NCBI GenBank assembly: GCA_003615045.1
Contig: ML014178.1
Coordinates: 28,491 to 92,490 of the forward strand
Reading direction: 5' to 3'
Origin: Caulochytrium protostelioides
Lineage: Eukaryota; Chytridiomycota; Caulochytriomycetes; Caulochytriales; Caulochytriaceae
Length of the DNA: 64,000 bases
Part shown: piece after piece, positions 43,101 to 52,640 of the stretch
How the letters are laid out: each line of letters opens with the position of its first letter
How positions within the stretch are numbered: the stretch's first letter is position 1
The notes under the pieces: generated by a model
Databases searched by the model: none
The model's input: only the letters and a program-made list of their open reading frames with translations
What the model was told of the DNA's origin: nothing
Position numbers and translations under genes: made by a program

Positions 43101-44141
43101 GCCGTGGTCGGGATGCTGGCTCGCGCTGCGCTTCCCGGACTTGGAACGTCCCATTGCGCTCTTGACGCTCGAGGAGCCACTCGCACCGTTACTGCTGGTG
43201 CTACTCGTCGCATTGCTCGCGTTTGTCGAAGGATGGGCAGCGTTCGCCGAGGCGGCACCGTTGCCCAGTGGCGCCATGGCACCGGCCGTCGCGGTCGATG
43301 CCGACACCGGTGCGCTCAAAGAAAGACCGCTGCCGCCTGTAGGCTTGACATCTTGCCGGTTGGCTGTAGCCGCGGCGGCCCCCAAGCTGGCCGACAAAGC
43401 AGCCGAGCTTGGCATCGTCAAATGAAGAAACGCGGTCTGGGGTGACGGATGCGGCGACAGGGTGCCGCGGCTCGCGACCGCCATGGATGCCATGATTCCC
43501 GATGCATTCGAATTGGCATTGGTGCCGGTCGTGGACGTGCCAGGAACGAGCAGCGGTGACGGCCCGCTCACCGCGACGCCGGACGTCGCCATCCGGGACA
43601 GCGGGTCCATGCTCGAGCCGGGCGTATGCGGCGACAGAATCATGGCAGCGGGGTCGAGGCCCATCAATGGTCCCGAAAGGCCGGCGACGGGGGTCAACGT
43701 GTTCGGGTTGCCTGCATTCACGTTGGCAGTGCCGTGAGTGCCGCTCGCAACCGCACCGACGCTGCCATCGGGCGCGTGGCCGCCGCCGCCGCCGCCGCCG
43801 CCGCTGCTGCTGCTACTGTGGCTGCCACCGCCGCTGCCACCACCGGGGTTGCCGCCGGATGGCCCGGTGGGGTTGCGGACGCTATGGCTGTCGCCACCAA
43901 CGCGACCACCGGCCGCCGTGGTCGCCGCGGGCAAGCGCGCCTGATGGTTCGTATAGGGCGAGAAGCCTGGCGGCGCCATGGCATGGAAGGGCGCGCCAGC
44001 AGCGGCGGTGGCCCCAGCGGCCATGGGGGGCGTCATGCCAAAGTTGGCCTGTATGTCTTTGGGCAAATAGACAAACAGGTCTTGGAATCCCATCCCAGGC
44101 AGCATGGCCATGGGATCGGACGCGGCTGTGGGGTCCGTCAT
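39867..44141 (-). CDS. SANT/Myb-like glutamine-rich protein, probable DNA-binding regulator
   Basis: 1424 residues from ATG 44141; the frame is open to 44300, but the extra part is an unlikely Arg/Cys-rich string. A Myb/SANT-like domain lies at about residues 560-625. It has the tryptophan-containing first helix (ARWTPDQLQLLVSLIRTYN), LWDEIVAHFP, and a recognition-helix region RHRKTVQAKWEALLRDRR. A glutamine run follows (about 650-710, CAG/CAA codons at 42010-42170). Near the C-terminus (about 1170-1275) is a long coiled coil (YEQLLEQRMERMTELMQTQQ) rich in Met and Gln, then a second polyQ (40150-40195). The rest is Ala/Ser/Gly/His low complexity. Nuclear transcription or chromatin regulation is inferred from the SANT domain with Q-rich regions; no specific family is recognised. 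Confidence 0.68.
40153..40196 (-). repeat. CAG repeat (CTG on + strand) coding polyQ
   Basis: A run of about 14 CAG/CAA codons in the SANT/Myb-like gene, read on the minus strand. Confidence 0.85.
42010..42172 (-). repeat. CAA/CAG-rich repeat coding long Q/H-rich run
   Basis: Imperfect glutamine codons with a few His, Leu and Val codons, just C-terminal to the SANT-like domain. Confidence 0.85.
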
Positions 44142-45929
44142 CGTGCGGCGCGCCGCAACGCGACGCGATGACGGCGATCGGCGGCGTCGGCGGCGTCCCC
44201 GGGAGCGACGGCACGAGCACCAGCACGAGCACCAGCAACCGCGACGGCGGCAACGGCAGCGATGGCCAGGGAGAGAGGTCGTCCTCGCCGCGCCGTGCAC
44301 CTCCGTGGGCGGCGCGGATCCTGGCCAGGAGTCGCGAGACAGGCGAGGTCAGCGCACAGGAAAAGAAAAAAGGGGGAAATCAGCACTGGGCACCGTCACT
44401 CGTGTCCACTCGTCCCGCACCAGCACCCGCGCCGGGGCGCTCTCGGAAAGGAACGACTCCCTGTGCTCGGCCACGGCTGAGAGCGGCACGGGGACGGCCA
44501 GTTCAGACAACGAGACGACGGCTATCAACGGCCCGAGGTCTGGGCGACGCGGACGGGCGAGAGGAGAGGAACGGCCAGATGCCGCGTAGAAAGCGGTGAG
44601 CGGTGGGAAAGGCCGATATGGCAGGCGGGTATGGCCGGGGAAGGACGATACACGGTATGCCCTCCACAGGGGGCTTGATGCCGCGGGTCTCTGGCCCCCA
44701 GCTTCTGCAATGCTCGCTTCTGCTCGCGGGTGCCTGCTGCTGTCGTGCTCACGTCTCCAACAGCCGTCACGTCGTCTCGCGGGTCCGCGCCCACCAGCGT
44801 TTCTTAGTGCCGTGCCGTGCCGTGCCGTGCCGCGCCGTGCCGCGCGCCGCGCAGAGAGACGATGGGGGATGGGTCAGGCGCTGGCGCTGGCGCTGGTGCT
44901 GGCGCTGGCGCTGGAGTGGGAGACGGCCGAAGGGGCCGCGGCTCCCGGTGGCGCGTCCGACGGCGTGCGTGCCACGCACGTGTTCACCGGAACAAGACCC
45001 GTGCGGCCGCGACCCCGCCGCGCCCCTCGGGCCGCCTGCCTGCCTCTTTCCCGCTCCCGCCATGGGCTCCGCCACGGCCGTCGTCCGCAGTATGAGCGGC
45101 GCGCCAGGACTCGGGCGCCCCCCGACCCGGTGGGACCCGGCCCCGCACCGGACCGGAGACCGGACCCCCCGATCGACGAGAGCGACTCGGTCTCGGTCTC
45201 CGCCGACCATCCCGTGGCGTCGGCGGCGGTCGGGGTGGCCGTCGCCACGCCGCCTCTCCTTCTCGAAAGGCCGCGTGCTGCGCACCTGCTTCGCCGCTGG
45301 GTCCTTTGGCGTCGCTTGCGTCGCTTCGGCCTCTCCCACGTCCTCCTCGGGTGCCGCTTCCTCCGCGTTCAGCGCGACGCGGGTCGCCTCCCGGTCTCCG
45401 GGTCTCCGCGTCCGTCCGCATCGGACCACTGAATGAAACCGGCGACCCGCATGGAGAGAGAACCCCCCGGCGAACTCAGGGTCGGAGCTGGTGTCGAGGC
45501 CGGAGTCCTGGGTGACCCACGGCGTCTGCGAGCAGTCACGCCACATCTGGCGCGACCGGTCCGCCAGGAACGCTGACCAACGGGGGCCACCAGATGAGAC
45601 AATGAAGGGCATTCTTCGTCAGCGACATGGAGCGGCTCACGCGTTAGCCTCGCCTTCGCTGTCGCCCTGGTCCCGGCGAGGGTTGGTGGTGCACACCCCC
45701 CGTAAACCCGACGACGATCGTCATCTTCTCGGCCGGCCTCCCCGACCCACTCGCGTCTCCCGAGACTGGCCATCGCCCGTCACCACGCCGATGATCTCAC
45801 GGAACCGAGGCGGGTGGCTGCCGAGCCTACTACTGGCCTGGTTGTCGCGGCCATACCGACCCATCCTCACCATGCGCTGTTGGAGAGCAAGGAGCGGGCC
45901 TCTTATATCGGCATGTACGCCGAGGTAGT
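44142..45929. other. intergenic, GC-rich, with short tandem repeats
   Basis: Upstream region of the SANT/Myb-like gene. Contains a GCCGT array (44812-44850) and a GGCGCT array (44877-44920). Open frames here have arginine/proline-rich composition typical of chance frames in GC-rich DNA. 45820-45990 is coding-like on the plus strand, with a possible splice donor (GTGAGTAAG at 45988-45996), but it matches no family I know. Confidence 0.4.
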
Positions 45930-46639
45930 ACCCTCCGGCCCCTTGACACGCGAATATGCGAAGTCGCTCATGAAGGCACGCCAAGTGAGTAAGTGCGATC
46001 AGTTTGCGACAATCAGTCTGCGACATCTGCCTCTCTTCTCGCTGATTACTGCAGCGCGTACTACTCCGCCCACCCCCCCTCACCCAAACCCCCGATCTGG
46101 TGATGAACAGCATGATCTTATTCGACTTCTTGCTTTTCACAACTGGATGAAGTTAGCCATTACCAAGAGTTGGATAACCGCGACCGCGACACGCACACTA
46201 TCAGAACCTGGCTTGCTAGTAGCCTTCCCTTTCGTCTTGGGGTACCTCGACTTGGCTAAGACGGTGTACAAGAGTTGGAGCGACACTATGGATAAAATCT
46301 TACCCATGCAGTTCCCGGAGAGCATTGATTTTGGGATCGCTTGGATTTTCATCAGTGCATCTCTTTAAGACCAAGGCTATTCCTCGGAGCCAACTGGTAG
46401 TTGGCTTGCGCATTCGGAAAGTCTGGGGGATTATTCTGCAAAATTCTGCAGAGTGCTTGTTGCCCAAGAGCGCCTTTAAGAAATGCTGATGGTCGTGTAT
46501 GGGCAGTCATCCGTGGGCAATCTTCTTCAACAAATCATTCAGCGCGTCCAGACTTCAAACCAAAAACTGGTGCTCTGTTTGGAATCTGACCAAGCACCAA
46601 CACTAAAAAGGAGTTCCACACGAAGGCAAGCGTTATCCT

Positions 46640-47050
46640 GAACTTGTAAAGCAGGTTCTGAATAAGTTGCAACCAATTGTCAGTAAATTTCTTTTGACCA
46701 TTCTGCTCACCAGAATCAGAATCCATCAACCGTTGCAAAGCCGGACAGGAGTCAACATTGTGACGAATTTCTACCGGAACTCTGTCGTGTTCGACGTTAT
46801 GGACGGATTAGAAAATAGTCTTACCAAATCCATCACGAAAACGATAAGCCATTCATCATTGCCAAACTATAAAGAGGCTGTCGATCGTTTCAATGAGAAT
46901 CTGACTACGATGATGAATCCGTATCACGGATTGATGACACAGCTTCCCGTAATAACTGACGAATTCGCTGGTGTCCGTGTGTCTGGCACCAATTTCGCGA
47001 TGGGCAATATTGCCGTAATTTTGCAGGCGCCACCTGCAGCGGCTGCGTAA
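46640..47050 (+). pseudogene. AT-rich coding fragment, unknown protein
   Basis: An open phase from about 46640 (first ATG 46667) to a TAA at 47048-47050. It reads as an ordinary folded protein, with helices such as LENSLTKSITKTISHSS and YKEAVDRFNENLTTMMNPYH, and ends in a short poly-alanine. Codons are AT-ending, unlike the host genes. A preceding phase (46474-46617) continues the same style and stops, suggesting one gene broken by a frameshift. No family recognised. Confidence 0.35.
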
Positions 47051-47113
47051 GATTCGCAGCTGCAATTCGCACCATCATCAAAAAGCATCTATGACGACGG
47101 CAAGGTTGCCAGG

Positions 47114-47371
47114 ATGGGTCATGGCCCTTCTGACGGACAGGTGCAGTTCTCGGGGGACGAACTAACGCGAAGTTATACCGATCTGGATAATGATGATGAT
47201 GAAATGAGGGATTGGCGCCTGTTTACGGGGGATGCAACTTGTTTTATGAATCCTCCCCAGCTGCTTTCATCAGTCCGTGAAGAAATGGGCCCACCCAGCG
47301 GAGTGAATGCTCACGACACAAATGGTTTCGACCACTTTTTCCGAGATCTTGAATTTCCCCATTCTGTGTAG
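47114..47371 (+). pseudogene. AT-rich open frame, 85 aa, unknown
   Basis: A short acidic frame with an Asp/Glu cluster (DLDNDDDEMRDW) and aromatic residues. It follows the previous fragment by 60 bases in another phase and ends at 47371. It may be the 3' part of the same decayed gene. No family recognised. Confidence 0.3.
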
Positions 47372-47380
47372 CTATTCCCT

Positions 47381-47862
47381 CCCGAGATCCCCACCTCGCC
47401 TTGAGTAGGCCCCGGCCTCGAATTCGATTGGAGCTAATGCTTGCATGCTCACCAGGGGCGAGCTCCTTAACCTTGTCTATCAACCTTCTCTCTACTCTCA
47501 ATATCATTACTAGGAATACGGTTCTTTGCCAAGCTACGTCGCCGTGACGGAAATACGACGATAGGAGTAATCATCGAATTCATTCTCGACGCGGTGGCTT
47601 GGCAAGACAAATACTTAAATATATGATGGAATCAAGGAATCAAGAGAGGGGTTCGGTCGCGAGTGAGCCCTAGTGAGCGCCAGACTCAGCTATCCTCTGG
47701 CCAGGGTCATCGGTATCGGATGATCCTGGCTCTTTATACTTGAGCCGGCTGTCGGCTCTGATGTCAAGCGGGGAATGACGCGGAGGCGAGGGACCAAAGC
47801 TTATTCCTCCGCCTAAGTGCCCTCGTCGATGAAAAGTATAAAAAGGGAAGTAAAGAAGGGGA
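47381..47862. other. intergenic; 9-bp inverted repeat and TATA-like element
   Basis: Holds a perfect 9-base inverted repeat, TTGCCAAGC at 47526-47534 and GCTTGGCAA at 47597-47605. A TATAAAAAGG element lies at 47837-47846, upstream of the Fanzor relic. No coding sequence recognised. Confidence 0.45.
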
Positions 47863-48506
47863 ATGCAGACCCCCAGATGGACGTTCCCTCGTGATGCATA
47901 CTCTCACATGATAGCACACGCATATATTCTAGTATCCTATGATTACCTCATTGCATGGGGATGCAGCGTCGGATCTGCGGATGGAAGCCGCGTCCGGACT
48001 CGCCCGCTGTCACGCGGTCGCCCCTCATGGAGCAAACGGTGGCTGAGCCGTTGCTGCGGCTGTCAGAGGTGAGCTCCAACCGCTCGGGCGTATCAGGCGT
48101 GCGCCCAGCGTTTCCGCATCATCCTGGTCGACGAGTTCCGGACGACCCAGATGCATGCAGAGAGTCATCGGATCCTGACAGACAACAATCCGGGACACGA
48201 CGGTCGTGTCGATCTCTCTCGCATCCTGGGCGGGCGCCCACCCGACCGCGCCGACGGCCGTCGACCCGGTCCACACGACCCGGTTGTATGCCCAGACGAG
48301 TGTGGTCCTAAACAAAGGGCAACGTCGGCGCCAGAGGATCGTGGTTCGAGGTTTGCCATGGGTCTACCAAGAGCAAGTTGGTCAACCGCGACCTCAATGC
48401 CGCGTTGAACATTCGACGCTGTCTGGCTTTACTGGAAAGACCGATAACGTTGTGCCGCATTCCCGGGCATACCCCACTACAGTCCAAGGTCGGCAAAGTC
48501 ATCTGA
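47863..48506 (+). pseudogene. Fanzor (eukaryotic TnpB-like RNA-guided nuclease) relic
   Basis: Three plus-strand phases together read as the C-terminal half of a Fanzor/TnpB protein. Phase 1 gives YLIAWGCSVGSADGSRVR and, after one in-frame TGA at 48070-48072, RFRIILVDEFRTTQM, the conserved VDEFRTS-type block before the zinc-finger region. Phase 2 gives RRRQRIVVRGLPW (48270-48365). Phase 3 (48363-48506, ending TGA) gives KSKLVNRDLNAALNIRRC, the RuvC-III motif with its catalytic Asp. The family's Cys pairs are not intact, and the N-terminal and RuvC-I parts are not seen. At least one stop and two phase changes make it a dead copy. Fanzor genes occur in chytrid fungi, where they travel with transposons. 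Intact Fanzor proteins are DNA nucleases guided by an RNA encoded at the element's end. Recognition rests on two motifs, so moderate confidence. Confidence 0.62.
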
Positions 48507-49135
48507 CACTGAACCAAATGCGCGTCTGCCTGGGGGGAGACCCCTGAGGGCCCCCCACCGAGGGCATGGTGTGCGCCTTGACTCAATATACTCAATATAG
48601 ATGGACAGCGATCGGCGTTCGGGGAAGGGGGCTGAATCGGCGCTGTGCGCCGATGACGGCCCGTCACAGGCCGCGCTTTCGTGGTGGCTGAGTCGTCGGT
48701 CGGCCCCCGGTCGGCCACTAGATTCGTCTGGATTCGCGAATGCGGACTTCCTCCGTGGGTGACCTCTGGGGATGACAAGGAAACCAAAAATACACACCGC
48801 CCTTCAGATCGCGCCGGCCCAGCGAGGCCTCCGCCTTGGCGGTCCTTCCTCGTCTGGATTCAACCGGGCGAAACAGCACATGGTGTCGTGGTCCATACGT
48901 TACACTCGGTTCGCGTGCATTCGACGGTCGTCGTGCTGATCCTACGGTCTTTGATGTCCTCTTCGTCCTCGTCTCGCGTCCTGCCGCGTGCTGGCTCCTG
49001 CCGACTCTCTTTCCCGCTTCTTCTCGGACGCACGCGCCGTGAAAAACCACGAGCGGCCGTCGCAGCCGCCCTTTCGTTTCCCCGCCATCGATCGATCTTG
49101 CTAGACTGCACCAGACTCCTGGCTGGATCGCCAAG
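48507..49135. other. region after the Fanzor relic; hairpin, direct repeat, BRO1 promoter
   Basis: Directly downstream are six G at 48532-48537 and six C at 48551-48556, which could pair as a hairpin. A direct repeat CTCAATATA is at 48582-48590 and 48591-48599. The remainder to 49135 is probably the promoter and leader of BRO1. Confidence 0.4.
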
Positions 49136-52100
49136 ATGTCCGAGTGCCTGTCCCCGATGCTGCACCCGCCGACCAAGGTCACGGAAGAAGTCGATTTCAT
49201 TGCGCCCATCAAGGGCGCCATTGCGCAGATCTACCAGGACGACCCAGAAAAATATGCGAACGAGGTGCATCTGCTGCAACGACTCCGCCAGGACGCCCGC
49301 GGCGCGGGCAAGGATATCACGGGCCGTGATATCCTGTACCGGTACTATGGCCAGCTGGATTTCTTGGACTCGCGGTTCGCGATCGACGAACAGAACGTGC
49401 GCGTACTGTTCACGTGGTTCGATGCGTTTACGGGCAAGCCGGTGACACAGTACTCGGTCGCCTACGAGAAAGCGTGCATGATCTATAACATCGGCGCCAC
49501 ATGCGGGTCCATTGCCGCGCTTCAGAACCGCTTCGACAGCAGCGGCCTTGTCACTGCCTACCGCCACTTCCAGGCCAGCGCCGGGTTTTTCAAGTTCATC
49601 AACGAGAACTTCCTACACGCGCCCTCGGTCGACCTCCAGCGCGACTCGATCAAGACGCTGACGGATCTCATGCTGGCCCAGGCCCAGGAATGCTTCATCG
49701 AAAAAAGCATTCGCGAGAAGAAAAAGCCCGGGCTGACCGCCAAGCTGTGCTCGCATGCGGCTTTCCTGTTCCGCTCGGCGGTGGAGGGGATGTCAAGCAG
49801 CGCCGTCGACGGCCAGTTCGAGCGTGCATGGGTCGACACGGTTCGTATCAAGGCGGTGTATTTTACCAGCCTCGCGCAGAGCTACCGTGCCGCGGCTCTG
49901 GAACTCGAGACGGACTGGGGTACCGCGCTCGCGTACCTCACTCTCGCTGAAACTGGCGCTAAGGAAGCGCAAACGCTCGCGAAGGACTTCCATCGCCACT
50001 GTCCGGATTTCACGACCGTGACTCAGACGGCGCACGGCACGCTGACCACGAGCAAGGCGGCATCCGCGACCCAAGCGCTGCTGAATATGGCCACGGCACA
50101 CCTCGACGACGTTTCGAACCGCCTCAAAGTGCTCAAGAAAGACAATGATATGATCTATTACGCCACGGTGCCTGCGACAACGACGCTGCCCGCGATTGAG
50201 AAGTTGTCGGTGGCGACGCCGATGACCTTCAGCGAACTTCTCCCCGGCGGCGCGGCCGACATCCCGAAAATCGTGGGTGGCGAGATCTTTGCGCGCCTCA
50301 TCCCGCTCGCCTTCCACGAGGCCAATAGCGTCTATAGCGAGGAAAAGGCGCGACTGCTGCGCAAGCAGGCCAAACTCTCGGATGACCTGGCTGCGACCTT
50401 GGATACGTATCTGGAGACGCATCGTGTCCAAAAAATTTTGAATGAAATTCTGCAGGTGACGCCCGACGGACAGCCTAGTGCGGCATCATCGGCCCCATCG
50501 CCGGATGCCAAGCTGCAAGAGTACCGTGCGATGGCGGAGTCTGTTCTGGGCCGTGAGCGTGTGCGCGGCGTGGACGGTCGGTATGAAGCGCTGCAGGACC
50601 AGCAGCAGGCGCTCCAGGCCATGTTGGCGGAGGTGCGACGCGATCTCGTGGCCGAGCACCAGACCTGGCTTAAAAACACGCAGGACATCACGCCGCCCGG
50701 CGCGTGGACCCAGGAACCCTCGCCGAGCGCGCAAGCGGAGCTTCTCGCTCGCCAGACCACGATCCAGAAGGCCTACGAAGACGGCGCGGGCAAGTTCAGC
50801 AATGACTTGGCTGCGTGGCAGCGGTTACGTCGCGACGTCGAAGGCCTGCTGGTGGGTACCTGGCCCCCCCACGAAGCTCTGCTTGGCGGCGACGCGGGCG
50901 CGAATACGGCGTCTCTGCTCGACGGCCCGATCGATGAGTCTGCGGCCGCGAAGGCAGAGGCCGAGCAGAAAATCGCGCAGCAGCTCACACAGCATATTGC
51001 CAAGCTGAAAGCCAATCAGCGCAAGCGCGGGGATGTCATCAAAGTCATGAAGGAAGTGATGCATGCCGACGACGTGATTCCGAAACTTATGGCGCGTACC
51101 GGCGAGACCCAGCAGACTATCTTTGCTCGCGAGCTCGAAAAGTATGAACCTCGCGTCGCCGAGATCTCGGCCCTGGTCAAGGAGCACGAGCTTTTTTTTG
51201 CGCAGGTTGAGCAGGCCTTCGGCCGTCTGATCTCTACAAGCAAGACGCTCGTCCAGAACGAAGCGAGCGCACGCAATCTCGCTCAACGCACGGGCCAGGC
51301 GCGGCGTTTGATCGACACGCTGCGCGACGCGATGCAGGATCTGGTCGACGGCGAGGCCTTTTACAACCGCCTCGCCGCCCAAGCCACACAGCTGAAGCAG
51401 CATAAGGACAGCTATGTGGCCGCGCGCAAGGCCGAAGCCGCGACGCTTTGCGCTAGTATCAAGGCTGAGCAAGCGAACCAGCAGCAGCGCCAGCTCAGCG
51501 AGAGCCTGCGACGGCTGAATTTGGCGCCAGGCGCGGCAGGGACGGGCGCGCCGACTTCAGCGGCCCCACCGGCAACCGCGTCGGCCGGATCCGCTGCCCC
51601 AGCCGCCACGTATGCCCCTATGCAGTATGGTCCGCCGGCGGCTTCGCATTCTGTGCCAGCGGCGGCCTCGAGACCCACGAGCAGCTACCCAGCCATGCCG
51701 TCTTACCCGACCCGCGCGCCCATGCCCGCCCCCGCCTCGCAGCTCATGTACCCTCCGGGTGCTGGTGCGGCCCCAGCCGCTTACGACTACCCACCGCCCG
51801 CCGGCGCCTATGGTGCGCCGCCGTCCACCCACCCATCGGCCTACGCGCCGCCAGGCGGCCACCCAGGCTATCCGGCGTACGCGCCGCCCGCGTCGCAGGC
51901 TCCGCCGCCCGCCCAGCCATACCCGACCAGCGGTGCGCCCGCGGCCTACGGGTACACGTTGCCGTCATCGTCGTCGTCGCAGCCGGCGTATGGCTACGCG
52001 TCGCAGCCGCCGCCGCCGCCGTCGCAGGCACAGCCACAGCCGCCCGCGTATGGCGGCATGACGCATCCGCCGTACGGCGCGCTCCCGCCCGCCGGGCAGT

Positions 52101-52246
52101 ATGGCCCGCCGCCTGCGGGGCCGTACGGTCCGCCGTCGGCGGGACACTACGGCTTACCGTCGTCGACGGCGGGCGCAGCGCCAAGCGGCGTGCCGGGCTA
52201 TCCGTCGCATCAGCCATACCCGCCGCAGCCGCCGCCGCGCCGGTGA
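49136..52246 (+). CDS. BRO1: BRO1/ALIX-family ESCRT-associated protein
   Basis: 1036 residues from ATG 49136 (AAGATG context). An N-terminal BRO1 domain lies at about residues 8-390, beginning LSPMLHPPTKVTEEVDFIAP and including YYGQLDFLDSRF, FTWFDAFTG, SYAYEKA-like SVAYEKACMIYNIGA and the AQAQECFIEK helix. A helical V domain follows (about 410-790) with long amphipathic helices. Then comes a Pro/Tyr/Gly/Ala-rich tail (about 800-1036) with repeated PAYG and PPYG units. Bro1/ALIX proteins bind the ESCRT-III subunit Snf7 through the BRO1 domain, stabilise ESCRT-III on endosomes, and recruit the deubiquitinase Doa4 during multivesicular-body sorting. The Pro-rich tail favours Bro1/ALIX, but a Rim20/PalA role in pH signalling cannot be excluded. 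Single exon. Confidence 0.9.
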   Translation: MSECLSPMLHPPTKVTEEVDFIAPIKGAIAQIYQDDPEKYANEVHLLQRLRQDARGAGKDITGRDILYRYYGQLDFLDSRFAIDEQNVRVLFTWFDAFTGKPVTQYSVAYEKACMIYNIGATCGSIAALQNRFDSSGLVTAYRHFQASAGFFKFINENFLHAPSVDLQRDSIKTLTDLMLAQAQECFIEKSIREKKKPGLTAKLCSHAAFLFRSAVEGMSSSAVDGQFERAWVDTVRIKAVYFTSLAQSYRAAALELETDWGTALAYLTLAETGAKEAQTLAKDFHRHCPDFTTVTQTAHGTLTTSKAASATQALLNMATAHLDDVSNRLKVLKKDNDMIYYATVPATTTLPAIEKLSVATPMTFSELLPGGAADIPKIVGGEIFARLIPLAFHEANSVYSEEKARLLRKQAKLSDDLAATLDTYLETHRVQKILNEILQVTPDGQPSAASSAPSPDAKLQEYRAMAESVLGRERVRGVDGRYEALQDQQQALQAMLAEVRRDLVAEHQTWLKNTQDITPPGAWTQEPSPSAQAELLARQTTIQKAYEDGAGKFSNDLAAWQRLRRDVEGLLVGTWPPHEALLGGDAGANTASLLDGPIDESAAAKAEAEQKIAQQLTQHIAKLKANQRKRGDVIKVMKEVMHADDVIPKLMARTGETQQTIFARELEKYEPRVAEISALVKEHELFFAQVEQAFGRLISTSKTLVQNEASARNLAQRTGQARRLIDTLRDAMQDLVDGEAFYNRLAAQATQLKQHKDSYVAARKAEAATLCASIKAEQANQQQRQLSESLRRLNLAPGAAGTGAPTSAAPPATASAGSAAPAATYAPMQYGPPAASHSVPAAASRPTSSYPAMPSYPTRAPMPAPASQLMYPPGAGAAPAAYDYPPPAGAYGAPPSTHPSAYAPPGGHPGYPAYAPPASQAPPPAQPYPTSGAPAAYGYTLPSSSSSQPAYGYASQPPPPPSQAQPQPPAYGGMTHPPYGALPPAGQYGPPPAGPYGPPSAGHYGLPSSTAGAAPSGVPGYPSHQPYPPQPPPRR

Positions 52247-52640
52247 GCGCGTTTCACCGCTCCTGGCTGGGTGCGGGAGGCGATGGGCGCCCCCCACGGG
52301 CACGGCTTCGACGGTCTCTCTGTCTCTGTCTCTGTCTCTGTCTCCGTCTTTCTCGTTCGATCCTTCTCGTCCTCTCTCTCTCGTCTGCTTTCACGGGTGA
52401 TCCCCTGTTATTCTGATATGTCTCGAATACGATGTGATTGAGGTTATCGAGTGGCCACGTGCCTTGGAGGGAGAACCGTGTCCAAGCGACGACAGGCTCA
52501 GGACGAACCCGCGCCCGGCCTGCCGGCGATGAGACCTCAACCACGACGGATCGCACGCCCCGCGGCGACGTGTGAGACGCCGGAGATCGCGGGGCTTCGG
52601 GGGTCGGTGTGGCCCGTGTTCGGCATCGGTGCGCGTGGTC
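52247..52640. other. convergent intergenic region with CT-rich repeat
   Basis: Between the BRO1 stop and the CCS stop. 52314-52352 is a (TCTCTG)n run. Nothing coding seen. Confidence 0.5.
52314..52352 (+). repeat. (TCTCTG)n microsatellite
   Basis: Several TCTCTG units in the 3' region after BRO1. Confidence 0.8.

Larger units (their letters stand above)
45930..47380. other. second AT-richer island with fragmentary coding sequence
   Basis: A clear drop in GC relative to both sides. Plus-strand frames in several phases are coding-like yet broken (frame ending 46368; 46474-46617; 46640-47050; 47114-47371). I see no LTR, reverse transcriptase, integrase or transposase motif. Probably an inserted or horizontally acquired segment in decay; its nature is unknown. 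Confidence 0.5.

Noticed and set aside
44596-45432. 278-codon plus-strand frames near 45 kb
   Set aside because: Run through GCCGT and GGCGCT arrays, Arg/Pro/Ala-rich, overlapping similar frames in other phases; no domain.
45930-47380. Second AT-rich island as an LTR retrotransposon
   Set aside because: No reverse transcriptase, integrase, protease or LTR pair is visible.
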